NCBI RefSeq assembly: GCF_009602425.1
Contig: NW_022259215.1
Span: 1-64,000, forward strand
Length of the DNA: 64,000 bases
Reading direction: 5' to 3'
Source: Actinia tenebrosa
Taxonomy: Eukaryota > Cnidaria > Anthozoa > Actiniaria > Actiniidae
Both the position numbers and the translations under genes were made by a program. Positions 41,310 to 54,485 of the stretch are shown here, piece by piece. The notes beneath the pieces are model-generated. The model ran no database searches and was not told where the DNA came from. It worked only from the letters and a program-made list of their open reading frames with translations. The number at the start of each line of letters is the position of its first letter. Within the stretch, counting starts at the first letter, position 1.

Positions 41310-44284
41310 GTAAGCCTGAATATCGTATTTTCAGTAAAAGTAGTACTGATACATTTAGAAAAAAGATGTTTTCTTGTTAAAATACTTTAATTCTCTTCCA
41401 GCTTGAGCTAAGCCGCTTTGACGGATTCATCGTCTTGAATTTAGTGATTTAAAACTGCCATGAATTCTGCTCTTGTAATAAAAAATTTTTTGAATGCGAT
41501 AAGAGGAAACGGTAGAGAAATAAGTAGTGGGTGGGATATATGCTTTCATAAGTAGGTAGTTTTGTGGGTTCATCAGGGTATAGTTTGATCACGTACCGTA
41601 CTTTTAAACCAAGAAAATATGAACTATAGTTCATATTCTCATGTTTAAACTTAAATTCGCAACGTTTACCGAAGCTAATAGCCGTTAACGAGACCGTTTC
41701 GTTCATATTTTCTTTCCGACTGCTCAAAATCGTAGATAAAATCAACATTTGAAATCCTGTTCATCGTATTCTGAAGCCGGTATGTTTATTTTGAGCAAGA
41801 CCAATGCATTCTTTTTGAGATTACCGACGACTTTTAAGATTAAAATTAAAAGTATTTCAGTTCAATCATGCCGCGATATTTATTTTTAGCGGGAAAATAT
41901 TTATTGAACACTGATTTATAGTGCTAAAATATTTTATAAGAGATATAGATAATGCAACTATTTCATATGTTTTACAAAAAAGTCGGAAAATTGATATTAT
42001 TTTGTGATTGCAATATTGATCTTCTCGCCTAAATGTCGAAAGGCTTTAAATTAAACTGCGATGTCTATTGTTTCCTTTAACCGGTGCTCATTATTTTAAT
42101 TTAAAAAATTCAAGGTTTTTAATATTAAGCTTAGGAAATTTTTAAAATAATTATGAGTTCTGGTGATATTTCTTTTTTTTTTTTTAACATGTGGAACTAT
42201 ATAAAAACGCAATGGTGAAAAGACCTTTAAGATCTATTATTATTCATTTTGATTTTGATTTTTGGTTTAACCTTTTTTTTTTTTTATTTGTTCGTATCTT
42301 AGTAGAAAATGGTAGTTTTTGCACCCAATTGCTACAAATATCATATGCTAAGAACAGCACAAACTTTCCTTCGAAAACGTACATTAAAAATAGAAAGGAA
42401 GTATCATATTCTTTAGGATCTTTTCTTCATCTACATGTGAACTTTGCCAAATAAATTTCAATCGTGTACCTTCAATTTTTGTATATATTTTACTTTATAG
42501 TAGGTAGCTAGACCATGTAGAGGAACTGTAGAAAGTCCGATTCTCAGAGTAAATTGGAATACAAAGTACTGACACAAATCCCTTGCTGACTCACAAAATT
42601 TGAGACCTTTCACTCACAAAAACTTGAAATATTGACATCTTATGTCACGGTTAACTTTTCCACGATACTCATTTTGAAGCTTTTCAAATATATTCAAGCA
42701 AGCCTTATTGATTTGCACAACAAAGCCCCTTAATATATGCTTATTATTTAACATCAACAACATTGCAATCAAAGTTGTTCTCTAAGGAGTCTCCTAAGTC
42801 TACCTTGTGAGATTTATTTTTGGGCATATATTTCAAGTAATTTGTTGGCAATTTATTCAATTTTGGGACGTTTTATTTCTCTATATTCAATTGCTAAATA
42901 ATTGCGTTGTCGTGGTTGCTATCACAGGTTCTTTGTCCTTTTTCGTGGCTTGACTTTTTGTTTTAACGGCGTTGTTTAATAATTTAAATCAGATATTTAT
43001 TTTTGCTCTTAACGGGGAACTTCCCCCACCCTTTATTGTCCTTCTTTCTTTACACTTTTAGTAAAGAATGAAATCCCCATAGAAACCAACTTAAGAATAA
43101 AATTTAATCAAACAAGTGAAAAAGAAAATACGTCAAACGTGTTTGGAAAACGTCCTAAAGCTAATTGCTATCACTGATACTTCAATCAACTGCCATTAAT
43201 ATCAACATCTGTTGCCATCAAAATAATCTTTTCCGCGATTTTATTGCCGGACCGTCCGTATTTGAGAATAATATCAACCAGCTATTTGTCATTGGTGGCT
43301 TTTTCCACGACTTGAGTGGCCCCGGACAAATAAAAGCGTGTACAACTGAAAAGGAATAATATTTTACAGCAATCAATCCCGTAAGAGAGTCTTCGATTAT
43401 GTTCGCTCCACACACACAATATTTATTCTAGTCTCATCATTTAACCTTATAATTCAAAGTTTTACTGATCGTTACCCTCGCTCGGCCCGTGTGGGCTGAT
43501 CAGTGTCAAGGCACGGCTTACTCACAGATCGAATTGGAATTAGCTTGTTAGGTTTTCAATAAGGAGGGAAGAAAACCTTAACTACGCCGCAGTGAAGGAC
43601 AGTGCTGTATCAGCACATGCCATTCAACTAATGAAAAAAAAATGATTCGCACGTTAGGTAAATAGTTCTGATTGTCATCAAATATAGCACACTAATGAAG
43701 GCGGTCTCCATTTGTTCTCTTTACGAAGTAGGTCAGTGGGACGAGGAGTCGATTCGTTTTACCACTACAAAATTAAGCTATACATATTTGAAACCTCCGC
43801 CATTTTGTTGACCCACAATGCCATGCGACGAGTTAATTCGATACCAGTCCTCTCTTGTAATCCAAACCAAGGGACGAACGAATGAAAAAAAAAGGAAAAA
43901 TGAAACGAAGAAAAGAACAAACAATAAGTGAAAAAAATAAAAGGATGCTAAAAAGATAGTTCGATATTTATACAGTATTATAGTACGTACGCTAATCTGA
44001 CGTCAATGTATACGTCATTTGTATCTCCGATGACGTCATTTGTTAGTGAAGCTGCACTGTATTTACTGTGTTGGGTGGTCGAAGTATAATTAATCTAAGC
44101 GTACCTGTAGCTTGATAAACGAGAATTTCAAATGAATGATGAAGTGCGCCGAGGTATTTAGACGGAGGAACTTGCTGAAACGGAAATGTCCGCCTCGTTT
44201 GTCTATTTATTATCTTTTTCTTATTTTCTTACGCTTTGTTGCCCGCCTTTCCACGTTGTGTTTGTTTGCTTCATCCATCCCTCA

Positions 44285-44325
44285 ATTTATCTGTCTGTCC
44301 GTCCGTCCGTCCGTCCGTCCGTCTT
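44285..44325. repeat. (CCGT)n microsatellite
   Basis: CTGTCCGTCCGTCCGT units, at least six, followed by CTTTTAG. Confidence 0.9.
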
Positions 44326-44996
44326 TTAGTCATTTGTTTATTCTTTTTATTTTAAATCCAATTTAAACTAAACAAAAAATGAATGCAAAATATGAGATTT
44401 CACGGCACAGCCACCTTTTTTATGAATATGAAGAATATTTCATTTCCTAAAGTCGGGAGAAATCTAAACTCTAATCTAAATTCTGGCATCTAATAAGTTT
44501 TACTGATTGCATTTATTTTGTTTTCAAAAATCTGCCTTTTTTATTTTTACCGTACATGGGTACTTTTCAAGGCTATTACTGTTATTTCTCGATCAAGGTT
44601 CGCGACGAACTGACACCAGAGATCTCTAGCAGGATAGACCTCGCAGCAAGGTGTGATACTTGCAATTAAGATTTCAAAATGCCGTGAGGCATGAAGTGTT
44701 CAACGAAAAAATAATGGAAAATTTATGTCTTCGAGTCACTATGTTTCAACATTAGCCTGATTACGTATGTGTAGACAAGGAGGAGACTGCGTTAGATATT
44801 TTAGGCAAAAGACACGTAAGACAAACTCAGCTCATGTGTGGCGTCTGCTAGCTAACGGACCCATAGCGGTTCAACTACTAAGTGTTACACTTGTAAAAAA
44901 CAAGGAAAGTTTTTTTTATAGCGGTGAAAATTGAATGTTAGTGCCGTTAGCTTCTTCCAAAAATCGTGCATCCCCCCAATTTTTCTGATAAAAATT

Positions 44997-45046
44997 NNNN
45001 NNNNNNNNNNNNNNNNNNNNNNNNNNNNNNNNNNNNNNNNNNNNNN
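44997..45046. other. Assembly gap (50 N)
   Basis: A run of 50 undetermined bases. Sequence left and right cannot be assumed contiguous. Confidence 0.99.
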
Positions 45047-45779
45047 CTCTGCCATACATTATGAACGCAGCCTAAAGACAGCGCCTTTAACCAGGTCTGA
45101 TTATTTTCATAATTTTAAGTTTATTCTCAATCGATTTTATATTCTTCCAAGACCTTGAATATGAGGCTAATAGAGTAATAGATAATATTTTTCAACATCT
45201 CCCTTGTTTCTTGCACTTCTGTTCAAGTCCTTCATTTTTTGTATTCAAAGACTACGTACCAACGTTACTATATTTTCAATATAAACTTGCATAATTTATC
45301 TCACTAAATACTGGTCGTTATAAATGTTTTATGTTTGTAGGATCAACTGTCGTATTGAAGTCGTAATTGAATAGAGGACAGGACTGTTTCGAATGGACTT
45401 CCAAAGACGCTCAATTCGTCCCCCATGTTACCGGTCTCTTTACTTGTTATGTCTAAAAAAATACTCAGAATCTAATATAACTTTTGATAAATCAACATGC
45501 TTTGACTTTGGCCTGCAGGAAGAATTTCCAGATCCGTATAAACAAATCTGCAGTTTCAGAAATAGGAGAGAAAACAACATCTGTTTTCCTTTTTTCTTTT
45601 TTAAATAACAAAAAGAACCAATGAAAAAGAAATCAAGAAATTTGAAAGAAAATAATTGGAATTTAGCTGTTATTTTGGTTGTAAAAGATGATTACTTTTG
45701 ATTTGCTAGAGAAAGTGACCATGCATCATCAAAGACGTGAAGTTTTTCTGTCATACGACAGCATCAAGCTTGCTTTCCT

Positions 45780-45960
45780 CTCTGACGTCACTCATTTTTC
45801 GTCCAATCAACGCCAAGTTATTTTTACTGTTTTTTGACTATTTATACCTATAGAATCCCAAAAAGTCTTTCATTCATAATCAACTCTACTTAGGAAGAAA
45901 TATTTGCATTTTGGGTTGAAGTAATAACGTTCTCTGGAAGAAACGAGCAGTCGACAAAAG
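45780..45960 (+). promoter_or_regulatory. Second candidate promoter and untranslated first exon
   Basis: TGACGTCACTCA (CRE/AP-1-like, 45783), CCAATCA (about 45803), TATTTATACC (TATA-like, about 45839), then about 90 bp ending ACAAAAG/GTAAAAT, a usable donor at 45961. The CRE-CCAAT-TATA-donor layout repeats that ending at 41309. It may be an alternative first exon of the GPCR. Confidence 0.35.
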
Positions 45961-47104
45961 GTAAAATAGGCTAACCATATTTTTTTCTTTACTTCAAATT
46001 AAGTTAATCTAAAAAGACTCTATAGAAGAATTCACACCACGAATTCACATTCGCAAAGTGTGTTTCACAGTCAAAAATGCGTTTTCGTCCCTTATTATTT
46101 CTTTCTTTTTCTTTTTCTTTTTGCTTGTTCAGTAGAGTATAGTATTCCATAATTTAAATTTTGAATAAATCAATCCAATCTAGCTAACCCAGGATAATTT
46201 CATATCCAACATTCTCCTTCAAATCTTCTTCTTCTTCTTCTTTTTACTGGCCGGTGAAATTTGTACCAAATATAAGTTATTTATTCTCTTTCAAAAGTTA
46301 AATTCCATCTCGAATTGAGATTTAGCATCTTAAAACGAACTTGCAGTACATTTAGATCGTTACTAAATCTAACTAAACATTTAAAAAAATTAAAGCTCTA
46401 TTTTTAATACTGCAAAAAGTCTAGTCAAAAAAACCCATACGGTGTCAAGGATTTTGAGTACACCAAGAATAACACCACGAAAATGTTTTTGAAATTCGAT
46501 GATAATATTCAAAAAAGGCTGGCTTTTCGTAAATAACATAAAGCTTCTGTAATATATAAATATTTATAGCGGTATCCCAGTTGCTATTAATTAGCTTTTT
46601 AGCTTGAGATGACACAGATGTCCATAGTAATCGATGTGACCGACCTTGTTTTCTCTATAATTTTTAATGCTCGATTGTACGTCAAGGAACCTCTTTTCCC
46701 CCACAATATTCAAATAATTTCAATGGTGAAAAAAGCTGAAATGACCACTTTTAAATCAATATTGTCGCGCATGGTATCATGGCCTAGAAATTTCATTAAA
46801 ATGGTTTTCTCTGACGACTGTTTTCTTTCTTGGAAAAGGAAACTAAAAACTGAAATAAAACAACCATGAAAAAACCAAATTTATTTAGACCCCAAAATTC
46901 GGGTTTAAATTTAACTTTATTACCGTGATGTCAGCACTCAAATGGCTTCCACTCTAAACCGATCAAAGACCACGAAAACGTTCAAAAACACACCCCAAAA
47001 ATAGCTCCATTTTTCCCCATCTCAAACGAGTGCTCGAAGCATACTGTATATCACGGGGGGGTTTGTAATCAAAAAGGTCCAATCTTTCAAGATTTCTACT
47101 TGAA

Positions 47105-47106
<2 letters not shown>

Positions 47107-47133
<27 letters not shown>
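47107..47133. repeat. Poly-T tract
   Basis: About 27 consecutive T. Confidence 0.9.
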
Positions 47134-47137
<4 letters not shown>

Positions 47138-47309
47138 ATATCATTCAGTCTTCCAAAATTATAAACGTCTGAACCTGCGTCTTTGACATTGAGTTACGAG
47201 AGATGTTAATAAACTGAATAATACTGACACCAGCTGTCCATGACTGTGTTGGGAGAGTGACCATGGATCTTAATATTAATGACTGGAAATACTTTGTTAG
47301 AATAGGTTG

Positions 47310-47690
47310 CATTAAGGCCCTATTTATACCTGGAACTGAGCAGACCATATGTTATATGAAATAATAATACTTAAAATCAACTTATTGTTCTTTTAAAATA
47401 TTATTTTGATTTTACATACTATTTTTGTCTACGAACTGAGAAAGCCTTTTTCTTCGCCACAGAAGGCTGCATAGATGTAATAGATTTATAAATTTACTAT
47501 TGGAAAGGCTCTATTTTATCCTGGAAGCAGACCATACTTCGAAAAAATAAGTTAATTAAAATTATTAAAAAAAAAAAAAAAAACTTAAAAAGAAAATATT
47601 ATATCCATTTTACAGTTCTTTTTGTTTACAAAAGCCTTTTTCTGTGCCACAGAAGGATACACAGATGTTTGACCTGTTTGAATTCACAAT
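47310..47690. repeat. Diverged tandem duplication of about 185 bp
   Basis: Copy 1 (about 47315-47485) and copy 2 (about 47500-47685) share GGC.CTATTTATACCTGGAA, GCAGACCATA, AAAATATTAT, AAAGCCTTTTTCT and GCCACAGAAGG. Copy 2 contains an internal poly-A run. Non-coding. Confidence 0.65.
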
Positions 47691-47791
47691 TGAAATATAA
47701 AAGAGCGCCAAAGTCAGTCGCTGTATATTGAAATAAATCGAGATGTGAAGAAAAAAACGTACAATATAATAACGACGTAGGATTATAGACA

Positions 47792-48285
47792 GACTATATG
47801 TTGGTCTAATTACCTCAAGATTAGGTCATATATGTTCAATTTCCTCTTCCTCGTCTATTTCTTATCATTGTTATTATTAGCATCTGCATCATTGGTACTA
47901 TTTTTATCATCTTCAACACTACCATCGATCGTGATCAATACAATCGTCATAATGCATACAGATTATATTTTGGTCTAATTACCTCAAGATTAATTAGTTT
48001 ATATTTGTTCAACTTCCACTTCCTCGCTTCTCCTTTAAATTTTCTGTTATCGATATCATTGTTACTATTAGCATCTGCATCATAGCTACTATTATTTTTA
48101 TCGTCAACAAATAGACATCAGTTTTTTATGTGTCTAGCCTGTCCTCTTATTGACGATAAATTGCGTCATCACATTGTCAAAGTAGTATGGATAAAAATAT
48201 AACCAATCAGCGCGCGAGAAATTTGTAAGTTATCGTCAACACTATCATCCATCATTATCAATACTAAAACCATTATCATAATTCA
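47792..48285. repeat. Tandem duplication of about 165 bp with an insertion in copy 2
   Basis: Copy 1 (about 47792-47958) and copy 2 (about 47959-48109, resuming 48232-48285) share TGGTCTAATTACCTCAAGAT, ATTAGCATCTGCATCAT and TCAACACTA.CATC. Copy 2 is interrupted by about 122 bp flanked by ATCGTCAACA at 48100 and 48232, as expected of an insertion with a 10-bp target duplication. Confidence 0.65.
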
Positions 48286-49204
48286 TGACCCGCACCATTT
48301 CTACACAGCTATCCCAAGAGGGTTGGCGAAGGTTTTGGTTGCATGTTGCCTACAAGCCCGAACTGCACCATGGGCAATGTGATCAATAAGCGCTTGTGTG
48401 CACCTGTAATCTCCTATTAGAATTAGTACTTATTCATTGTTGACAACTTCGTTCTCTGGTGGACTTTATTAATTTATTAGAAATTCTACACAGTTTCAAA
48501 ATCAATATCGCTTTGTGGAAAAAAGCCTTTTAACTGAAAATGTTTGAATATTTAAATTAAAAATGTGTATCAGTTTTTATTCATGAAGTCCAAGAACAGT
48601 TTTAAAATAACTTCTATCTCTCGTTATGTTCGCCATTAGTGAAGAGTTGTTTTTTTATATTTTAGCGTCGAATTCAAAACAAGTGAGCCATAAAACCCCG
48701 ATTGCGCATGCGCATATAACCAGCCCGTCAACCATTACATTGATTTACAGCCGCATGGATGAAATATTTAGAACGAAATAATGTTTAAAGACATATACGA
48801 ATTCGAATTATGAAACTTTCGTATGCCTGCTCGAGGGCTTGGCAATAAAATAATCCAAATTAAGACGGATACATGATGCATTTTGTTGTGGTTCAATCTA
48901 AAAGCTCTTAAATCGCAGAGGAAGAAAAAAATATTGTTCCGGAAACGCCTCCACTTTCTCGTTACTTAAGGATAGACCTTCTGGGTACTGCCATTAAGCT
49001 CTTGACTCTTTATTAAGGTTATTTACTTTAAAGAAAAAACGTTTTTTCATCCATATATGGTCCCAATTACGTGCAAACGGGTCGATCGTCTTATTGATTA
49101 TTCATCAGTTGTTAATATCTATATATCATTCATACTTTATTTTTATTTATGCTAGATTTTGAAAGTGCTTTTCAGGAAAGAAGAGGCAAGAAAAATACTG
49201 CGCA

Positions 49205-50724
49205 ATGGATTCCAACATGACAACAGGTTTGTAGCAACAAGATACACAATGAAAAACCGGACGATCAAAAAAAAAACATGAATTCTACGGATACATCCAT
49301 AGCAACAGCAACAATGTTCACGATAACAACGACAAGAGTGACAAAACAGTAGCAGGAATATCAACAATAGCAACAACAGCAGCAGCAGCGACAACAGAAA
49401 CAACAAAACGAGAGCAACAACAACGGCAGCAACAAGACAACATCGACGATATTAAAATTCTGACTTTACGATTATTAATCAAGAAAATATTATCTTAAAT
49501 TAATTTAAAACTTATCATTCTATTTTATTTTTTTTTAAATTTTTTTACTTCCTTTTCCCTTAACCTTGAAAATGTAAAATACTTTTTCCCATTTTTTCTC
49601 CAGTCGTCCCGAGCAACATGACGTCTCGTGCGTCGTCTGTGTCACCATTCACTCTAGACTTCCAAATCGGGCTGTCAGTCTTTGCAGCCCTTCTATTCGT
49701 GTTATCACTGGTTTGTAACACTGTAGTCATATACATCGTGTGCACGAGAAGCCACATGAGGAACTCCACCAACATCCTAATAGCAAACATGGCGGTCGGA
49801 GACCTCTTGTTAACTGTTGCTATACCTTATATTGTAAAGTGGATGTATGTTGGAAGTACATGGTTTAGTGATGACTTCTTCGGTGTGTTTTTGTGCAAGT
49901 TTCTTAATTCAGCACAGATTGGTTCGATTACCTGTTCGGTTTTTACCCTTGTCACTATCAGCATTGACCGTTGTTTGGCCATAACGTATCCTCTTAAGCA
50001 CGTGTTTAGTGATAAAGTCCTCAAGTTATCTATCGCTGGGATTTGGATCTCGGCGGTTGGCATGAGTGTCCCGATGATTATAGTGGTTCAAGTTAAAGAA
50101 ACAGAAAATGGAAACTACATTTGTATCGAATCTTGGGGGAAATTTTCAGGGCTGGATGAGGAGAAGTACATCTTAACATTCTCGACATGTACCTACTTCG
50201 TTCCTCTTGTACTGATCGCCATTGCGTATACTATCACTGGCATTCGACTGTGGAAAAGAAAGCTACCCGGAAACCAAAATCTTCTCGCCCAACAAAAAAT
50301 CCATGCAGCCAGTAAAAAAGCCACTATAATGCTCATAACTGTCGTACTGGTATTTGCACTTTGTTGGCTTCCCTTGCAAATTCGCGAAGTTTTGAAATTC
50401 TATGAACATTTGCAAATCCCAAGCAAACTCGACATTGTTTTACCATGGGTCGGGTTATCTAACATAGCTATTAACCCATTTTTATACGTTATATTCTCGG
50501 AAAACTACCGAACCGAGTTTTTGGAAATTCTATGTTGTCACCATTCGCAAAAAATGGATGTTTACCATGGTCTACTGAGCGTTCCCGAAAGAACTACTCC
50601 GTTGGGAACTCCGATGTTAAGCCGACGTAGTACCCAACGAATAAGCTTGAGCCCGAACAATGATCGACGCCAACTGTCGCTCTCAAACCATTCACTTCAG
50701 ATGAAAAAACTTAATGGTAAATGA
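49205..50724 (+). CDS. Class A (rhodopsin-type) G-protein-coupled receptor, peptide-receptor-like
   Basis: A seven-helix receptor of the plasma membrane. A large exon (49604-50724) joins in phase to a 22-nt coding exon (49205-49226, donor GTTTGT), giving 380 residues; the joined N-terminus MDSNMTTVVPSNMTSR carries two NxT glycosylation sites. Without the small exon the protein starts at 49618 (368 residues). TM1 has GLSV.....SLVCNTVVIY. TM2 has ANMAVGDLLL. Cys in FLCKF and in YICIESW can form the TM3-ECL2 bridge. The DRY motif is DRC (SIDRCLAITYPLKH), TM6 has CWLP and TM7 has NPFLY. The short third loop and long Ser/Arg-rich tail suit a neuropeptide-type receptor, but no ligand can be named. 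Possible poly(A) signal AATAAA at 51311. Confidence 0.9.
49295..49440. repeat. (CAA/CAG)n trinucleotide repeat in GPCR intron
   Basis: Imperfect AAC, CAG and CAA triplets between the small first coding exon and the main exon. Confidence 0.8.
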
Positions 50725-51540
50725 TGAAAGGAGTTAAAAGAAATGATGATAATAGTAGTAAAAATGTAACATATTTTAACCAATAATCACACTGGGAAGA
50801 TAAAACTGACTTCAGCTTAGCTTCGGCCTTATTTTGAGAATTGATTTCGGTGTGTTCAATGCTAAAAGAGAACGAAAGTAGCTCAGTCGAAAGTGGAAGG
50901 AAGACAAATGAAGCGCAAAAAGACAACTAAAAGAATTAGTAGCTAATTAGTGGGAAAAAACTCAAGAAGGAACTGGAAAGAAGAGAAGGAGAGCTGAGGA
51001 AGAAGAAAATGAAGGAAAAGGATAAAAAAAAGCCGTCGATTTTGTGTCTAAAACAGCTGGTTAGGATAAACATCAAATAATTGATTGATATCCTACAAAT
51101 CTGTGAAAAATTTACTTTGTAATGGAATTTTGTCTGTCATGCACTAGACTGCTATTGAAAACACTCCGCCATTCATTAAGAATTGATAAGTGTCTTATGA
51201 AAAGGCTTATGTCTACACAAAACGTCATAATACCAGAAGTTTAAGGCCAAAAGAATATTAAGCGCATATTCTTTTGTTAAAACATTTAAGGGAGATCAAG
51301 GATAATGATGAATAAAAGGTATGAAAAGATTAACGAATGAAAATGGATAATATTAAACATTTTTCAAAGGCAAACCAAAATAATACGTGTCATCCTAATT
51401 TCAAGTAATTTTCAAGTAAAAACCCTTCTCCATTCAAGTTTTTAGCAGTTTCTAGCAGTTTCCTGGATTAAATGTAATGTATATAGTTCGTTGTTCTAAT
51501 AATATCTGGCTCGTTAGACACTTGTAGGGTGAGGTTATAA

Positions 51541-52006
51541 TTAAAGTGCACATGAACCCTTCGACAATACTTTCAGTACTGATTCTACACGAAGTAAATA
51601 GTTGAATGGTAAAATATTTCTTGATTTGAGTGATGCGTTTCTAAGTTATGAAGGTTTATACTTCCAATATGCTAATGAGTGTGACGTCTATTAAGGCTTA
51701 ATCAAATATACAAAATCGAACTGGTTCATAGAAACAGTATTTAAAAAGCATCATTATTTTACTCATGGTTTACATGAAAGCTATTTACAATTTTTATTTT
51801 CAAAATGGCCAGCATTTAGTATTACTAGTTACAACAAAAACACTCAAATACCTTACCTGACGTCATCATCATTAACATATTGGAAGTATAAACCTTCATA
51901 ACTTAAAGACGCATCACTCAAATCAAGAAATATTTTACCAATCAACTATTTACTTTATGCAGAATCAGTACTGAAAGTATTGTCGAAGGGTTCATGTGCA
52001 CTTTAA
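51541..52006. mobile_element. 466-bp foldback element with about 150-bp arms and TTAA ends
   Basis: The left arm (51541 to about 51695) and right arm (about 51853-52006) are inverted copies with few differences. They start TTAAAGTGCACATGAACCC and end GGGTTCATGTGCACTTTAA. TTAA stands at both outer ends, the target used by piggyBac-type transposases. The unique centre is about 155 bp with no coding capacity. Confidence 0.8.
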
Positions 52007-52289
52007 GAACATGCGTAATAAGTAAATTACGAGCCTTGTAATAATTAAGGATTATTTCCTATACTTCAAAGTTAGGATTTTGAGATGCTAGAATGAAGGA
52101 AATCCATTGGGTGTATATCTTTCCAATTCAGACCACGTGTCATTCCCTAGAGTATCATTTCTTTGTTTAACAGTTACAACGTGAACATCATCAAAACTAA
52201 GGAGAAAAATTAAAGGAAAAAATAAATATACTTGAAATGGCTGTACCAGCAGTGCCAGTAAAATGTAAACAAATAATAATTAAAGGCAA

Positions 52290-52292
<3 letters not shown>

Positions 52293-52330
<38 letters not shown>
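52293..52330. repeat. Poly-A tract (38 A)
   Basis: Uninterrupted A run; possibly a retroposon tail, though no retroposon body was recognised upstream. Confidence 0.9.
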
Positions 52331-52333
<3 letters not shown>

Positions 52334-54360
52334 CTTATTATAGGAAATTAACGCTGCACCCATTTAACGCGAATTTCAAAAATTCGCGTTAATTTAGATC
52401 GCGATAATTTCCTTTAAACGTTAATTAAAACATAATTAATAAAGTTGGATGTTAACTTAAATAACACTATTTTAAATTTTTATCCAAAACTCAACAATCT
52501 GATTAAATGATGTCAAACGACCCGCAAATTACAATGCATCCTCCGGGTCTATCTCATTGTGCCAGTACCATTCCTTTACTTGGTCCCTACGTTTAGAGGA
52601 TATTTACTGACTTTAGGTTATACCTTATCACGTTAGCCGTATGTTATGCCACGTCAAACACTGACTTTGCAGCTGTTAATGAAGTTTGGTTTTGATTTGT
52701 TGTTTGGCTCGATCGCGTTAATTTCCCTCTTTTAAATATCGTTAGCCCTTTTTCGCGTTAATTTCCTTCATTCAAGAGCATTTTCCCCTCTGAATTGCGT
52801 TAATTTAAATCGCATGAATTTAAATTATGTTAATATGTCCAAGCTTGAATTTCCTAAAATAAGGTAAGATAAAACAATAGTTTAAACTCTAAATATTTGA
52901 ATTAGTTGGCGCGAATAGCAATCATAGCGACATGGGTTGTCAATCATTTAAATCCCAATCATCTGATTGGTCAGCTGATATCAGAAGCCATTTGGATGAA
53001 AAATAAGGTTCGTGTGCCTTTGCAAGAGCAACCTCGAAAATTGCATATCTTTCTACAGAAAAGCGAATTTTTATCATTTCTGCGTCTCAAGAAGTTGTAT
53101 TAAGAGCCATGGATATGAATTTGAAAGGTTAAACTTTATAGTCTACAGCTTCAGGTAAGAAATAGTTCGACATTTGGGCAAGAATTCAACACTTAGCTTC
53201 TCGACTTTTAAACATGAGTTTGAAATTTTATTTTCGTTTTTCTAGGCTCTCTAAGATTTCCGCAAAAGCTCAGTTTTTACTCTGACATCATTATTTTCTC
53301 CTCTGAACTAGTCTATACTTTGTTTTCTCAAGCAAAACTTACTAACTGAGAAGCGAGGACAATCAACTGAGTCGACCAATACTGGATGATTGAGGCAAAT
53401 TTTTTGTTCCAAAACTTTCCTTATTACTTTCAACTCGCTTATGTCAGCATTAAACAACTATTAATGTGTGTAAGTATCTTTTTACTCTTTACTTTCATGT
53501 ACTTTAGCTTCCTATAAAATGCCAAGAGACTGTGCTAGGACTACAGTTTAGGAAAAAAAATGTAAGTCGTGTCGAACGTGGTAGTCTTGTCCTCCTTCGT
53601 ATCGTACTTCACCCTGAGGCAAAATCTTTTTTAACCTTTAGTCTTATAGTTTATTTATATCATTTATTTATATTATACAAGTCGAGACAATACGGTAGCC
53701 AATTTAGATAATATCTATTCAATATAGAGTATAAATTCCTTGATTTGAAAGGCTGTCGTTGGATATTTCTCAGATGAATTTCCGTTTATACTTTGATCAT
53801 CGATGCTATATCAGAGACATAAAATACTAGACAATCTTACTTTTTTAATCTTTGTTGATTATTTATGAAGATTATTCTTTGTTGATTGATTATTTATTAC
53901 GGTTTTACTCTCTTGATAACGGATACTGCTCTTTAAGACCGTGTAATGGCAAGTATTATTATCCGACACCGAAGCAAGAGACAATGAAGGTCTCTTGTCG
54001 GGAGTCAATCCGTCTAGTTCGCAATCAAATGTCAAGGATTTGGCTATTTAGATCCATAGGCTGCTAATTTTTATTTTTACGACATGTATAAACTTTCTAA
54101 TCCTTGAATTATTTAACGTTTTTTTTTATATTTTCAATCGTTAAAGAGTCATTCGTGAAGACTGTGCTCACGTTATTTCATTTCATTCTATGCTATTCCA
54201 TTCTGTTACATTCACAATTCCGTTTCATTCTTGTTTCTTTTCCATTCTTCTCTCATATCCTTATTCCTTAGTTCTCTTCTTTCCCATCCCATCCCTATCC
54301 CAGCCCAGTCTTATCCTATTCTATCTATTTCATTTCTATTCTATCTTTTCCTTTCCCTCA

Positions 54361-54485
54361 TAGTATCCCATCCCATCCCATCCCAACCCATCCAATCCCA
54401 TCCTATCCCATCCCGTTGACCTATTCCATCCTATCCTATCCTATCCTATCCTATCCTATCCTATCCTATCCTATCCTATCCTACT
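54361..54485. repeat. (CCATC)n and (CTATC)n pentanucleotide repeats
   Basis: TCCCA units pass into about twelve TATCC units. A related tract appears at 55543-55685, where a block of about 75 bp is itself duplicated. Confidence 0.9.

Larger units (their letters stand above)
38007..49204. other. 11-kb spacer upstream of the GPCR
   Basis: No conserved coding exon was recognised. It holds the 3' UTR of the PARG-like gene (possible AATAAA at 38583), a (TA)n tract (38351-38374), a MITE, a four-site CRE array, two promoter-like first-exon candidates ending at 41309 and 45960, a (CCGT)n tract, an assembly gap and two diverged tandem duplications. Short reading frames here look like AT-rich chance frames. 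Confidence 0.5.

Noticed and set aside
42191-42454. 87-codon frame
   Set aside because: AT-rich, Phe/Leu/Ile-heavy, no recognisable motif or splice support.
46609-46869. 86-codon frame starting MTQMSIVIDVTD
   Set aside because: No family resemblance, AT-rich codons, no promoter or splice context; chance frame most likely.
52293-52330. Poly-A run as a retroposed gene tail
   Set aside because: No intronless gene copy or target duplication could be seen upstream.
52906-53154. Promoter-like stretch (CCAAT boxes) ending in a donor GTAAGAAA at 53155
   Set aside because: Could be a first exon, but no downstream plus-strand coding exon was found to receive it.
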